In this document: positions 26,313-34,065 of the stretch, one piece after another
Layout of the letters: each line of letters begins with the position of its first letter
Position numbering within the stretch: position 1 is the first letter of the stretch
Origin: an uncultured Bacteroidia bacterium
Lineage (GTDB): Bacteria; Bacteroidota; Bacteroidia; Bacteroidales; UBA932
Reading direction: 5' to 3'
Assembly: GCA_902788095.1 (NCBI GenBank)
Contig: CADAIT010000007.1
Location: forward strand, 38,852 to 102,851
DNA: 64,000 nt
Position numbers and translations under genes: made by a program
Notes under the pieces: model-generated
What the model was told of the DNA's origin: nothing
Seen by the model: the letters and a program-made list of their open reading frames with translations, nothing else
Databases searched by the model: none

Positions 26313-26951
26313 ATGGGCCTATATTTAAAGAAGAAACTTGAAAACGAAGCCACCATCGGCGTGTGGCAAATCACGGAAACGGAGGAAGAGCTGGTCAAAC
26401 TGGCCTCCACCCCCACGGACGAGATGGAAGAAATCTCGTTCATCCGCAGCGAATCGCTGCGCAAACAGCGGCTCGCCGTCCGCGCCCTGCTGAACACCCT
26501 TTTTGACGAAAAGGTGTACCTGAGCCATCACGACAACGGCAAGCCCTATCTGGAGAACAACCCGGTGAATATCTCCATTACCCATACGGATAAATTCGTG
26601 GCCGTTATCCTGCACGAGGAGGATGACTGCGGCATAGACGTGGAGTCCCTGGACCGCGACTTTTCCGCCGTGGAGAAAAAGGCCCTGAGCGAGGACGAAA
26701 TCGAAGACCTGGAGGAAGAGAAGCGCAACGAGCAGCTGGCCATCTACTGGTGCGCCAAGGAGGCCATCTTCAAACTGCTGAGCCGCTACAACGTGGATTT
26801 TGCCGAGCAAATCGAGATTGAGCGCTTCCGCCCCCGCGGAGAGGGTGAACTGGAGGCCACCTTCATCGACAAAGACGGCGACGAAGAAGAGTTCGATCTG
26901 GAATACATGACCTTCGACCGCCACGTGCTGGTCTGGGTTGTAGGAGACTAA
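26313..26951 (+). CDS. 4'-phosphopantetheinyl transferase superfamily protein
   Basis: A 212-residue protein of the Sfp-like superfamily, which transfers the phosphopantetheine arm of CoA onto a serine of carrier proteins. The two family blocks are visible: NISITHTDKFVAVIL...CGIDVESLDRD, where the Asp binds Mg2+, and IYWCAKEAIFKLLSR with the conserved W-KE-K. The C-terminus is strongly acidic. The ATG at 26313 gives the normal family start; the frame upstream runs through the terminator. Its only apparent promoter is the one before the structured RNA, so read-through past the terminator may control it. Confidence 0.88.
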   Translation: MGLYLKKKLENEATIGVWQITETEEELVKLASTPTDEMEEISFIRSESLRKQRLAVRALLNTLFDEKVYLSHHDNGKPYLENNPVNISITHTDKFVAVILHEEDDCGIDVESLDRDFSAVEKKALSEDEIEDLEEEKRNEQLAIYWCAKEAIFKLLSRYNVDFAEQIEIERFRPRGEGELEATFIDKDGDEEEFDLEYMTFDRHVLVWVVGD

Positions 26952-27002
26952 CCTGCGCCCTTTTTGGTTCATAACCGACTGCAACGCCGTCGTTTGATAA
27001 TT

Positions 27003-27031
27003 CCGGGCGCACCTGCAAGCGCCCGGTTTTT
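27003..27031 (+). terminator. Intrinsic terminator after the phosphopantetheinyl transferase
   Basis: CCGGGCGC and GCGCCCGG form a perfect eight-pair stem over an eight-base loop, followed by TTTTTC. Confidence 0.85.
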
Positions 27032-27111
27032 CGTAAGCGCATGTGTCACCACCTTGCACGCCAGAAGGAATATGGACCTGTTTTGGACTTTGAATAAACC
27101 TTAAATGATAC

Positions 27112-27159
27112 GCGGGCCTTGCCAAGATTTGCAAATGCCCGCAAGGTCTTTTATATTTG
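27112..27159 (+). promoter_or_regulatory. Promoter and possible operator of the RhuM/Doc gene
   Basis: TTG at 27129-27131, a 20-bp spacer and TATATTTG at 27152-27159 form the promoter, five bases before the start codon. An inverted repeat GCGGGC...GCCCGC (27112-27117 and 27137-27142) spans the TTG and could be an operator. Confidence 0.55.
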
Positions 27160-27164
27160 CACCC

Positions 27165-28169
27165 ATGGAAAAGAGGAATGACATAGTAATCTATCAGTCA
27201 GAAGACGGGCTGGTGAAAATGGAGGCCATGGTGGACCCTGCCGGAGAGACCATTTGGGCTACACAAAAGGCAATTGCAGCGTTGTTTGGCGTAACAATTC
27301 CAAACGTCTCGTACCATTTCAGGCGAATCTTCGAAAGTGGAGAATTGAAGCGTGATACGGTAATTAAAGAATATTTAAATACCGCGCAGAGTGGTGCCAG
27401 AGGCCTTTCTGAAGAAAAGGTCATGTATTATAATCTGGATGCCATTATCTCTATTGGGTATCGAATAAACTCAATTCGGGCTACATCATTCAGAATATGG
27501 GCAACATCTGTTTTAAAGCAATATATGCTGAAAGGCTATGCAGTGAATCAGAATGCAGTTGCCTCACAGAAGTACGAGGACCTCAAACGGGCGATGGGCC
27601 TTCTTGAGAATGTCTTCAGCAAAGAGCTGCTTCTAACTTCAGATCAAGCAACGGACTTGTTCGGCGTCATTCGGGACTATACCTATGCCCTTGATACCCT
27701 TGACGCGTATGATTATCAGAGCCTCCAAATCGAGAGTACTACTGCTCCCGAGCGATTCCACGCAACCTATGACAATGCCATGGAGGCAATCAAAAGCCTG
27801 AAAAACAAGTTCGGCGGCAGCGACCTTTTCGGCGTAGAGAAGGACGCTTCGTTCCACAGCAGCATCGGCCAGATTTATCAGACCTGGGACGGGAAAGACC
27901 TCTATCCCAGCATTGAGGAGAAGGCTGCCATGTTGCTTTACTTGGTTGTAAAGAATCATTCGTTTGTGGACGGCAACAAACGCATTGCCGCCACCTTGTT
28001 CCTGTGGTTTATGCAGAACAACGGCATTCTTTATCGGCCCGATGGCGCCAAGCGTATTTCAGACGCCTCTCTTGTGGCACTGACCCTGATGATTGCAGAA
28101 AGTCACACAGAGGAGATGGACACGATGGTGAAGGTGGTGGTGAGCCTGATTAACAGGAAGAACCAGTAA
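27165..28169 (+). CDS. RhuM-family protein with a Doc/Fic-type C-terminus
   Basis: A 334-residue protein. The N-terminal half is the RhuM domain, with a helix-turn-helix-like IWATQKAIAALFGVTIPNVSYHF and IRATSFRIWATSVLKQYMLKGYAVN. The C-terminal third is Fic/Doc-like with the motif NHSFVDGNKRIAATLF, matching HxFx(D)xNKR, so AMP-transfer or kinase chemistry on a protein target is possible. The start at 27165 follows the promoter by five bases; an earlier in-frame start lies upstream of it. Base composition is lower in GC than the neighbours, and a Fic remnant lies 0.75 kb downstream, suggesting acquired DNA. The cellular target is unknown. Confidence 0.88.
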   Translation: MEKRNDIVIYQSEDGLVKMEAMVDPAGETIWATQKAIAALFGVTIPNVSYHFRRIFESGELKRDTVIKEYLNTAQSGARGLSEEKVMYYNLDAIISIGYRINSIRATSFRIWATSVLKQYMLKGYAVNQNAVASQKYEDLKRAMGLLENVFSKELLLTSDQATDLFGVIRDYTYALDTLDAYDYQSLQIESTTAPERFHATYDNAMEAIKSLKNKFGGSDLFGVEKDASFHSSIGQIYQTWDGKDLYPSIEEKAAMLLYLVVKNHSFVDGNKRIAATLFLWFMQNNGILYRPDGAKRISDASLVALTLMIAESHTEEMDTMVKVVVSLINRKNQ

Positions 28170-28175
28170 ATTTCG

Positions 28176-28183
28176 TATCTTTG
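28176..28183 (+). promoter_or_regulatory. -7 promoter box of the nuclease-like secreted protein
   Basis: TATCTTTG is eight bases before the ATG at 28192. Confidence 0.55.
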
Positions 28184-28191
28184 CAACCTCT

Positions 28192-28875
28192 ATGACTCTC
28201 AAGGGGTTGCATATTTTGTCTCTCGTTGTCCTGACCATGGTTTTTCCGGGCGGGGAGCTTTCGGCACAGGAAACCCTTAAGGCTTCGCGTGTGGAGGCCA
28301 GGAGGGCAAGGAGGCACCTTCCAGCCCTGGGCCTTCCGATTAAGGCAGATGGCGGCATAGACCATCTTGTCCGCTACGATGTCCCTGTCTGGACCGGCAG
28401 GGAAGACGGAAAGGCGGCCCCCAAATGGCTCATGTGTGAGTTGAGGCCGGGCAGTCCGCTTCCCGGCGGAATTCCGGAAGAGGTTCGGCCTCTGTGCCAA
28501 AAGTGGCTCTCGGAGAGTCCCAAAGCGGCGAGGCTTTCCATAGTTTTCGGCCCATACGGGAAGGGAACTTTTGTTGCCCTTTGCCGAAAAACACCCAAGA
28601 GCCTGGGGTGGAAATCCATCGGCTTCCTTATCCCCGGAGAGGGAATCCCGAGCGGGGTGAGCATATATCGTAACTCCATGAGCGTCAATCGTCTTGAGCG
28701 AATGACAGGGTACGACTTTTTCCCAAAACTCCCTTCGCATCTTCAGGAAATCGTTGAGGAGATGACTTCCACGGAACTTCTTTCCCCGGTTCAGGAGTTC
28801 GATATCCCTGAGGCCGATGGAATAGAGCAGGAAAGGGAGTGGGACATGGAAGAGGACTACCGGGAGATGGGGTAG
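28192..28875 (+). CDS. Secreted protein resembling the C-terminal half of a DNA/RNA non-specific endonuclease
   Basis: A 227-residue protein with a signal peptide (LHILSLVVLTMVFPGGELSAQ). The part from about residue 120 onward (KGTFVALCRKTP...WKSIGFLIPGE, then SVNRLERMTGYDFFPKLPSHLQEIVEE) closely follows the end of NucA/EndA-type nucleases. The N-terminal section carrying the DRGH active site is absent, replaced by PVWTGREDGKAAPKWLMCELRPG. It is therefore probably not a nuclease as it stands. It could be a binding relative or a decayed enzyme with an open frame. Strong acidic C-terminus. Confidence 0.6.
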   Translation: MTLKGLHILSLVVLTMVFPGGELSAQETLKASRVEARRARRHLPALGLPIKADGGIDHLVRYDVPVWTGREDGKAAPKWLMCELRPGSPLPGGIPEEVRPLCQKWLSESPKAARLSIVFGPYGKGTFVALCRKTPKSLGWKSIGFLIPGEGIPSGVSIYRNSMSVNRLERMTGYDFFPKLPSHLQEIVEEMTSTELLSPVQEFDIPEADGIEQEREWDMEEDYREMG

Positions 28876-28915
28876 CACCGTGAAGGTCTCCCTGTGGGGT
28901 GTGATACATGTTATA

Positions 28916-29071
28916 TCAATCCGAGAGGATGCCCATGAGCTCTGTATTGAACCAAATGAATTCCTTGCCAACCTTATCCTTGCTGAGCATTCCGAAAGAT
29001 TCCAACTCCGTCAAATACTTCTTTGCGGTCGTATGCGTCCATTTTTTGATAAGTATTCGTTCAAGTGTCAA
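28916..29071 (-). pseudogene. Remnant of the C-terminal winged helix of a Fic-family gene
   Basis: On the minus strand the frame ending at the TGA at 28916-28918 reads KKWTHTTAKKYLTELESFG, followed by MLSKDKVGKEFIWFNTELMGILSD. This is the winged-helix end typical of Fic-family proteins (TAxxYLxxLExxGxLxxxKxGxxxxxxN). The frame is closed by a TAG near 29107, and no start or Fic core is present, so only the tail survives. Confidence 0.6.
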
Positions 29072-29101
29072 AAATAGCAAAATTTTGACAGGAACGAAAG
29101 G

Positions 29102-29373
29102 ATTTGTCTAAAAATACAATCTCCACTATAAAAGAGGACTACCCGTTTCGCTTGTTGAAAACTTTTCCCAAAAAGAAACAAAGAAGTTATACTTTAGAAT
29201 TTTTCCAAATAACTTTTTCTTGTATCCGTTTGTTAATCAGCATATTAACACGCGAATGCGCTTTTTGTTGATAACTTTTTCCGGGAAAACTTGGCGAAAG
29301 TCAAAACTAATTATTTAACTTTGTCTTCAGCCGGAATCCGCCGGCGGCTTAAACCGAATAAAATAGAAGCCTT
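29102..29373 (+). other. AT-rich intergenic region with the nrdD promoter
   Basis: No ORF is supported here. A TAACTTTG box at 29316-29323 sits about 50 nt before the nrdD ATG, and a GC-rich inverted stretch (AGCCG...CGGCT) lies in the leader. No NrdR box or cobalamin motif was recognised. Confidence 0.5.
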
Positions 29374-31581
29374 ATGGTTAAACGTGTGCTAAAGCGCGAC
29401 GGGCGTCGTGTTGACTTTAATAATCAGAAAATTGTAGCGGCCATCCTGAAGGCGATGGACGTAACGGACAACGGTGAAGACATCGTTCTTGCCGCCCAGA
29501 TTGCCCAGGCCATCTCCGAACTGGACAAGGACGAGATGACCGTGGAGGAAATCCAGGATGTGGTGGAGAACCACCTCATGAACAGCCCCCGCCAGGAAGT
29601 GGCCAAAGAGTATATCCGCTACCGCAACAAGCGGAATATCGCCCGCAAGGCCAAGAGCAACGAAATTTTCGAGACCATCATCCAGGCCCAGGCCAACGAT
29701 ATCACCCGCGAGAACGCCAACATGAATGCGGACACACCTGCCGGCATGATGATGAAGTTCGCGTCGGAGGCTACCAAGAGCTATGTGGACGAGTGTCTGC
29801 TGAGCGACCCTGTCCGTGAGGCCGTGGCCGGCAACTACATCCACATCCACGACAAAGACTATTACCCTACCAAGAGCCTCACCTGCATCCAGCACCCGCT
29901 GGACATCATCCTGGAGCACGGTCTCAGGGCCGGTCACGGCGAATCCCGTCCCGCCAAGCGTATCGAGACCGCCAGCGTGCTGGCCTGCATCTCCATGGAA
30001 ACCGTACAGAACGAGATGCACGGCGGACAGGCCATCCCCGCCTTCGACTTCTACCTGGCACCGTACGTGCACAAGACCTTCGAGGAAGAGGTGGATAAGG
30101 TGAGCGAGATGGAGAACGTGGACTACAGCGCGCTCAAGACCGCCCATATCGACGACTATCTCAAGCGCGACCTCACCGGCCTGCAGGGCAAGGACCGCGC
30201 CTTCCAGCACGCCATCAACCAGACCGTGGGCCGCGTACACCAGGCCATGGAGGCTTTCGTGCACAACATGAACACCATCCACAGCCGCGGCGGAAACCAG
30301 GTGGTCTTCTCCTCCATCAACTACGGTACGGACACGTCGGCGGAAGGCCGCTGCGTCATCCGCGAAATCCTGAACACCACCTATGAAGGTGTGGGCAACG
30401 GCTCCACCGCCATCTTCCCCATCCAGATTTGGAAGAAAAAACGCGGCGTGAGCTACCTCCCGGAGGACCCGAACTATGACCTGTACAAGTTTGCCTGCAA
30501 GGTGAGCGCCCGCCGTTTCTTCCCCAACTTCCTGAACCTGGACGCCACCTACAACCAGGATCCGGAATGGAAAGCCGACGACCCCAAACGCTACGTCCAC
30601 GAAGTTGCCACCATGGGCTGCCGCACCCGCGTGTACGACAACCGCTTCGGCCCCAAGACCTCCATCGGCCGCGGCAACCTGAGCTTCACCACCATCAACA
30701 TCGTGAAGCTGGCCATCGAGTGCATGGGCATCAAGGACAAGGACCTGCGTATCGGCAAGTTCTTCGAGCGGCTGGACTGGGCCCTGGAAATCAGCGCCCG
30801 CCAGTTGGACGAACGCTTCCAGTTCCAGAAAACCGCCCTCAAGAAGCAGTTCCCGCTGCTGATGAACGGACTGTGGCTGGGCAGCGGCAAACTGGACCCG
30901 AACGACACCATCGAAAGCGTCATCAACCAGGGAACGCTGGCCATCGGTTTCATCGGTTTGGCGGAATGCCTTATCGCCCTTGTCGGCAAGCACCACGGCG
31001 AGAGCGAAGAAGCACAGGAACTGGGCCTGCGGATTGTTTCCTTCATGAAAGACAAAATCAACGGCTTCAGCGAAAAGTACCAGCACAACTACTCCTGCTT
31101 CGCCACGCCTGCGGAAGGGCTGGCCGGCAAGTTCACCAAACGCGACAAGAAGACCTTCGGCATCCTGCCCGGCATTACGGACAAGGACTACTACACCAAC
31201 TCCAGCCACGTGCCCGTGTACTATCACTGCACGCCGGAGCACAAGGCCAAGATTGAGGGTCCGTACCACCAGTACGAGGGTGCCGGCCACATCTTCTATG
31301 TGGAAATTGACGGCGACGCCACCCACAATCCGGAAGCCATCATGCGCATCGTGGACCTGATGGACAAGTACAACATCGGTTACGGCTCCGTGAACCACAA
31401 CCGCAACCGCTGCCTGGACTGCGGCTACGAGAACGCACAGGACGGAATGGAAGAATGTCCGCACTGCCACGGTCACCACATTGACACCCTGCAGCGCATC
31501 ACCGGTTACCTGGTGGGCACTACGGACCGCTGGAACGGCGGCAAGCTGGCCGAACTTCACGACAGAGTGGTGCACAAATAG
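29374..31581 (+). CDS. nrdD: Anaerobic ribonucleoside-triphosphate reductase
   Basis: A 735-residue class III reductase that makes deoxynucleotides from NTPs without oxygen. An ATP-cone occupies about residues 3-95 (VLKRDGRRVDFNNQKIVAAILKAM). The catalytic barrel follows, then a zinc site near the end (CLDCG and CPHCHG), and the glycyl-radical loop RITGYLVGT with Gly711. The activase NrdG follows 45 bp downstream in the same direction. Length and motif order are normal for the family. Confidence 0.96.
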   Translation: MVKRVLKRDGRRVDFNNQKIVAAILKAMDVTDNGEDIVLAAQIAQAISELDKDEMTVEEIQDVVENHLMNSPRQEVAKEYIRYRNKRNIARKAKSNEIFETIIQAQANDITRENANMNADTPAGMMMKFASEATKSYVDECLLSDPVREAVAGNYIHIHDKDYYPTKSLTCIQHPLDIILEHGLRAGHGESRPAKRIETASVLACISMETVQNEMHGGQAIPAFDFYLAPYVHKTFEEEVDKVSEMENVDYSALKTAHIDDYLKRDLTGLQGKDRAFQHAINQTVGRVHQAMEAFVHNMNTIHSRGGNQVVFSSINYGTDTSAEGRCVIREILNTTYEGVGNGSTAIFPIQIWKKKRGVSYLPEDPNYDLYKFACKVSARRFFPNFLNLDATYNQDPEWKADDPKRYVHEVATMGCRTRVYDNRFGPKTSIGRGNLSFTTINIVKLAIECMGIKDKDLRIGKFFERLDWALEISARQLDERFQFQKTALKKQFPLLMNGLWLGSGKLDPNDTIESVINQGTLAIGFIGLAECLIALVGKHHGESEEAQELGLRIVSFMKDKINGFSEKYQHNYSCFATPAEGLAGKFTKRDKKTFGILPGITDKDYYTNSSHVPVYYHCTPEHKAKIEGPYHQYEGAGHIFYVEIDGDATHNPEAIMRIVDLMDKYNIGYGSVNHNRNRCLDCGYENAQDGMEECPHCHGHHIDTLQRITGYLVGTTDRWNGGKLAELHDRVVHK

Positions 31582-31626
31582 CCCGCGTCAGCCCCCTGCT
31601 TTCGGCCTGCGGGCACAATCCTATTT

Positions 31627-32133
31627 ATGAAGATCAGAGTATTGGATATACTGCACCAGACCATGGCCGACGGACCGGGGCTGCGTACCTCCATCTATTG
31701 TGCGGGATGCAAACACGCCTGCAAGGGGTGCCACAACCCCCAGAGCTGGGACTTCAAGGGCGGCAAGGAGATGGACGTAGAGGAACTGCTGGACATCGTC
31801 AAGGCAGATGAACTCTCAGACGTCTCCTTCTCCGGCGGAGACCCGTTCTATCAGGTGGAAGGCTTTACGGAGCTGGCGCGCCGCATCAAGGAGGAAACCA
31901 CCAAGACCATCTGGTGCTGGACCGGCTTCACCCTGGAAGAGATACAGGCCGATGAAAAACGCGCGCAGTTGCTCCCCTATCTGGATGTATTGGTGGACGG
32001 GCCCTTCATCCTGGAGCAGCGGGACACGGACCTGCTGTTCCGCGGCAGCCCCAACCAGCGCATCATCTACCTCCACGGTGCTCCGCCGGAAGACATCATC
32101 CCCGGCACAGTGGCCCTGGAGCCGCTGCGCTAG
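31627..32133 (+). CDS. nrdG: Anaerobic ribonucleotide reductase activase
   Basis: A 168-residue radical SAM enzyme that installs the glycyl radical on NrdD. The cluster motif is CKHACKGC (CxxxCxxC), within GLRTSIYCAGC...CHNPQSW. SFSGGDPF is the SAM-binding GGDP block. It follows nrdD as expected. Its stop is directly abutted by a CHSERSEES-type repeat. Confidence 0.95.
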   Translation: MKIRVLDILHQTMADGPGLRTSIYCAGCKHACKGCHNPQSWDFKGGKEMDVEELLDIVKADELSDVSFSGGDPFYQVEGFTELARRIKEETTKTIWCWTGFTLEEIQADEKRAQLLPYLDVLVDGPFILEQRDTDLLFRGSPNQRIIYLHGAPPEDIIPGTVALEPLR

Positions 32134-32160
32134 GTGTCATTCTGAACGAAGTGAAGAATC
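32134..32160. repeat. CHSERSEES-type repeat between nrdG and the convergent barrel gene
   Basis: GTCATTCTGAACGAAGTGAAGAATC fills the whole 27-bp gap between the two convergent stop codons. Confidence 0.75.
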
Positions 32161-33372
32161 TTATTTCCCTAAGCTGAATCGCAGGCCGGCTTCGATGTCG
32201 AAGCGGAGCGGCTGGATGGTACGCAGGGAGCGGGGCTGCAGGTCCGGACGGAAGTAATAGCGGAAGGCCGGATCCAGATACAGGCCCAACCAGGGCGTGA
32301 GCTTGAATTCCACACCCAGGCCCAAACCCGCGGAGAACTGCGGAGGCGTGGCGCCGCGCTGATGGAAATGGATGTCTTTCTGGGCACCATGTATCAGGTA
32401 ATTGTTGTCGGCCAAAAACTCCACGCTGCCGCCGGCGAAAGTGTGCACGCGCCAACGGCCGCTGTCCACGAACACGTAATATACATTGAGCGGAATTCCC
32501 AGCCAGTGCTGGTGGTTGTCGATATCTGTCTGGGTGCAACGGAAGCCGTTCCCGACATAGTCGCCCACAAACGTTCGGCTGAGATTGGTGTAACGGAGAC
32601 CCACGCCCACGGCCCAGTGCCGGTGGAACTGCCAGTTGACGCCGATACCCGCAGAGAACGGCAGGCTGAAACTCACTTCCGGGCTTTCGTTGTAAATGCC
32701 CTCCTGCGCACCAAGCGGCGGCGCGCTGTAAAAATGGGGCGCGACGGACGATTTCACCGTTCCGCGGCGTTTGTCTTCCAGGTTGCCTGAAACAGCCAGC
32801 GACCAGTCCTGGTCGAAACGGTTCTTACTGTCCTCGTAGGCCAGCCGGTTGAACAAAGACTGGTCCGCCGACTCCTCTATCTGTTCAGGAACGGCGGCTT
32901 CAGGAACCGCTTCAACGGCAGCGGCCGGCGCAGCGGTGACGGCAGGTGAAGCATCGGCAGCGGGCGTCACCTCAGCGGCAGGAGTTTCATCGGCAGCGGG
33001 AATTTCCGGGGCCGATGCCTTTACCATCTGCGCCAGGCGCACCGGACGCCTGACAGGCACCTGTTCAACTACGGTTTCCTCCGCCGGAAAGACATCCTCT
33101 TGTACGACAGGCGACTCAAGGATATCTTCCGGAGAGGTTTCTGCAATTATAATAGGGTTAGAATGATTCGGTTCCGCAACGGGCCACAGGAGCACGACGC
33201 CCGAGAAAATGGCGGCTGCGGCGGCCACGGCCCCCGTCCAGCGCCAGAAGGCCGCAGCGCGGCGTTTCCGTGCCAATCCGGCCTGCACCCCCTCCCAAAC
33301 GGAAGGAGATACGCTTTCCTGTGCATCCTGTAAGATGTTTCTTACCTGTATGTCAAATTCGTTCTTGTTCAT
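32161..33372 (-). CDS. Anti-sigma-like inner-membrane segment fused to an outer-membrane barrel domain
   Basis: A 403-residue protein. Residues 1-35 are a short cytoplasmic part (FDIQVRNILQDAQESVSPSVWEGVQAGLARKRR), residues about 42-63 a membrane helix, and residues about 65-165 an A/P/E/V-rich periplasmic linker. The C-terminal 200 residues form a PorT-like barrel (PFSAGIGVNWQFHRHWAVGVGLRYTNLS ... FDIEAGLRFSLGK). Its start overlaps the stop of the ECF sigma gene (33369-33372), so it is most likely that sigma factor's regulator. The layout could link an outer-membrane barrel physically to a sigma factor in the cytoplasm. The classical zinc anti-sigma motif is not seen. Confidence 0.78.
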   Translation of the reverse strand: MNKNEFDIQVRNILQDAQESVSPSVWEGVQAGLARKRRAAAFWRWTGAVAAAAAIFSGVVLLWPVAEPNHSNPIIIAETSPEDILESPVVQEDVFPAEETVVEQVPVRRPVRLAQMVKASAPEIPAADETPAAEVTPAADASPAVTAAPAAAVEAVPEAAVPEQIEESADQSLFNRLAYEDSKNRFDQDWSLAVSGNLEDKRRGTVKSSVAPHFYSAPPLGAQEGIYNESPEVSFSLPFSAGIGVNWQFHRHWAVGVGLRYTNLSRTFVGDYVGNGFRCTQTDIDNHQHWLGIPLNVYYVFVDSGRWRVHTFAGGSVEFLADNNYLIHGAQKDIHFHQRGATPPQFSAGLGLGVEFKLTPWLGLYLDPAFRYYFRPDLQPRSLRTIQPLRFDIEAGLRFSLGK

Positions 33373-33965
33373 TGTTGTCCTTTCATCATTTCCTGCAAGC
33401 GGAGCCTGGCCCTTTGCAACTTGGAACGGGAAGTGGCTTCTGTACAGCCCAGTTCCTTGGCAATCTCCTTGTGGGAGAAGCCCTCCACCACATACATGTT
33501 AAACACGGTTCTGGCGTCGGCCGGAAGGGAGGATATCATCCGCATCAAATCTCTGTATCCCATTTTTTGCACGGGCGTGGGTTCATGGGTGAACACGCCG
33601 CGGGCCTCCTCGATATCGTCGCTCAGGCCCAACGCATCCGTGCGTCTGAGATGCATGAGTGCAGTATTGACAAAGATCCTTCTCGCCCAGCCTTCAAAGG
33701 AGCCCGCTCCCTGATAGCTGTCTATTTTGGTGAACAGGCCGATGAATCCCTCCTGCAAAACGTCTTCTGCTTCTTCCCGCACTCCCATGTACCGCAGGCA
33801 CACGGCCATCATTTTGGGAGAAAGGGCATCGAACAGACGTTTCTGCGCCCGCGCATCTCCCTCCCGGCAGGCAGCGGCGAGCTGCTCCAGGGACGAGGAT
33901 GCGGCAGGGGACGCTTCGTCCCTTGTCCATGTAATAAGATGCAATTTTCCCAAAAAACGTTTCAA
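33369..33965 (-). CDS. ECF RNA polymerase sigma factor
   Basis: A roughly 198-residue sigma-70 family member. Region 2 is seen in CLRYMGVREEAEDVLQEGFIGLFTKIDSYQGAGSFEGWARRIFVN. Region 4 is seen in VVEGFSHKEIAKELGCTEATSRSKLQRARLRLQE. No in-frame ATG exists before residue 51, so translation probably begins at the TTG at 33965 or a nearby alternative codon; the true start is uncertain. It is followed, with a four-base overlap, by its likely membrane regulator. A TAAATTTG box lies about 30 nt upstream. Confidence 0.88.
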   Translation of the reverse strand: MKRFLGKLHLITWTRDEASPAASSSLEQLAAACREGDARAQKRLFDALSPKMMAVCLRYMGVREEAEDVLQEGFIGLFTKIDSYQGAGSFEGWARRIFVNTALMHLRRTDALGLSDDIEEARGVFTHEPTPVQKMGYRDLMRMISSLPADARTVFNMYVVEGFSHKEIAKELGCTEATSRSKLQRARLRLQEMMKGQQ

Positions 33966-33993
33966 AGAAGCACGGATTTTGTTTCTATCGACA

Positions 33994-34001
33994 CAAATTT
34001 A
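33994..34001 (-). promoter_or_regulatory. -7 promoter box of the ECF sigma operon
   Basis: The minus strand reads TAAATTTG 28 nt before the TTG start. Confidence 0.5.
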
Positions 34002-34029
34002 TGCGTAAACGAGGCAGAAAACAAATTAT

Positions 34030-34060
34030 TTGTATGTTTTTTGTAAAACCCGTATTTTTG
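34030..34060 (+). promoter_or_regulatory. Promoter of the TPR-envC operon
   Basis: TTG at 34030-34032, 20 bp, then TATTTTTG at 34053-34060, only five bases before the start codon. Confidence 0.65.
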
Positions 34061-34065
34061 TACTG

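Noticed and set aside
26313-26951. Selenocysteine or other recoding in the neighbouring genes
   Set aside because: No in-frame stop with a downstream recoding hairpin was found; the frames are uninterrupted.
29389-31575. A 728-codon open frame antisense to nrdD
   Set aside because: It is the mirror of a GC-rich, highly conserved gene. It has no family resemblance or promoter, and its composition is that of a shadow frame (V/H/G-rich).
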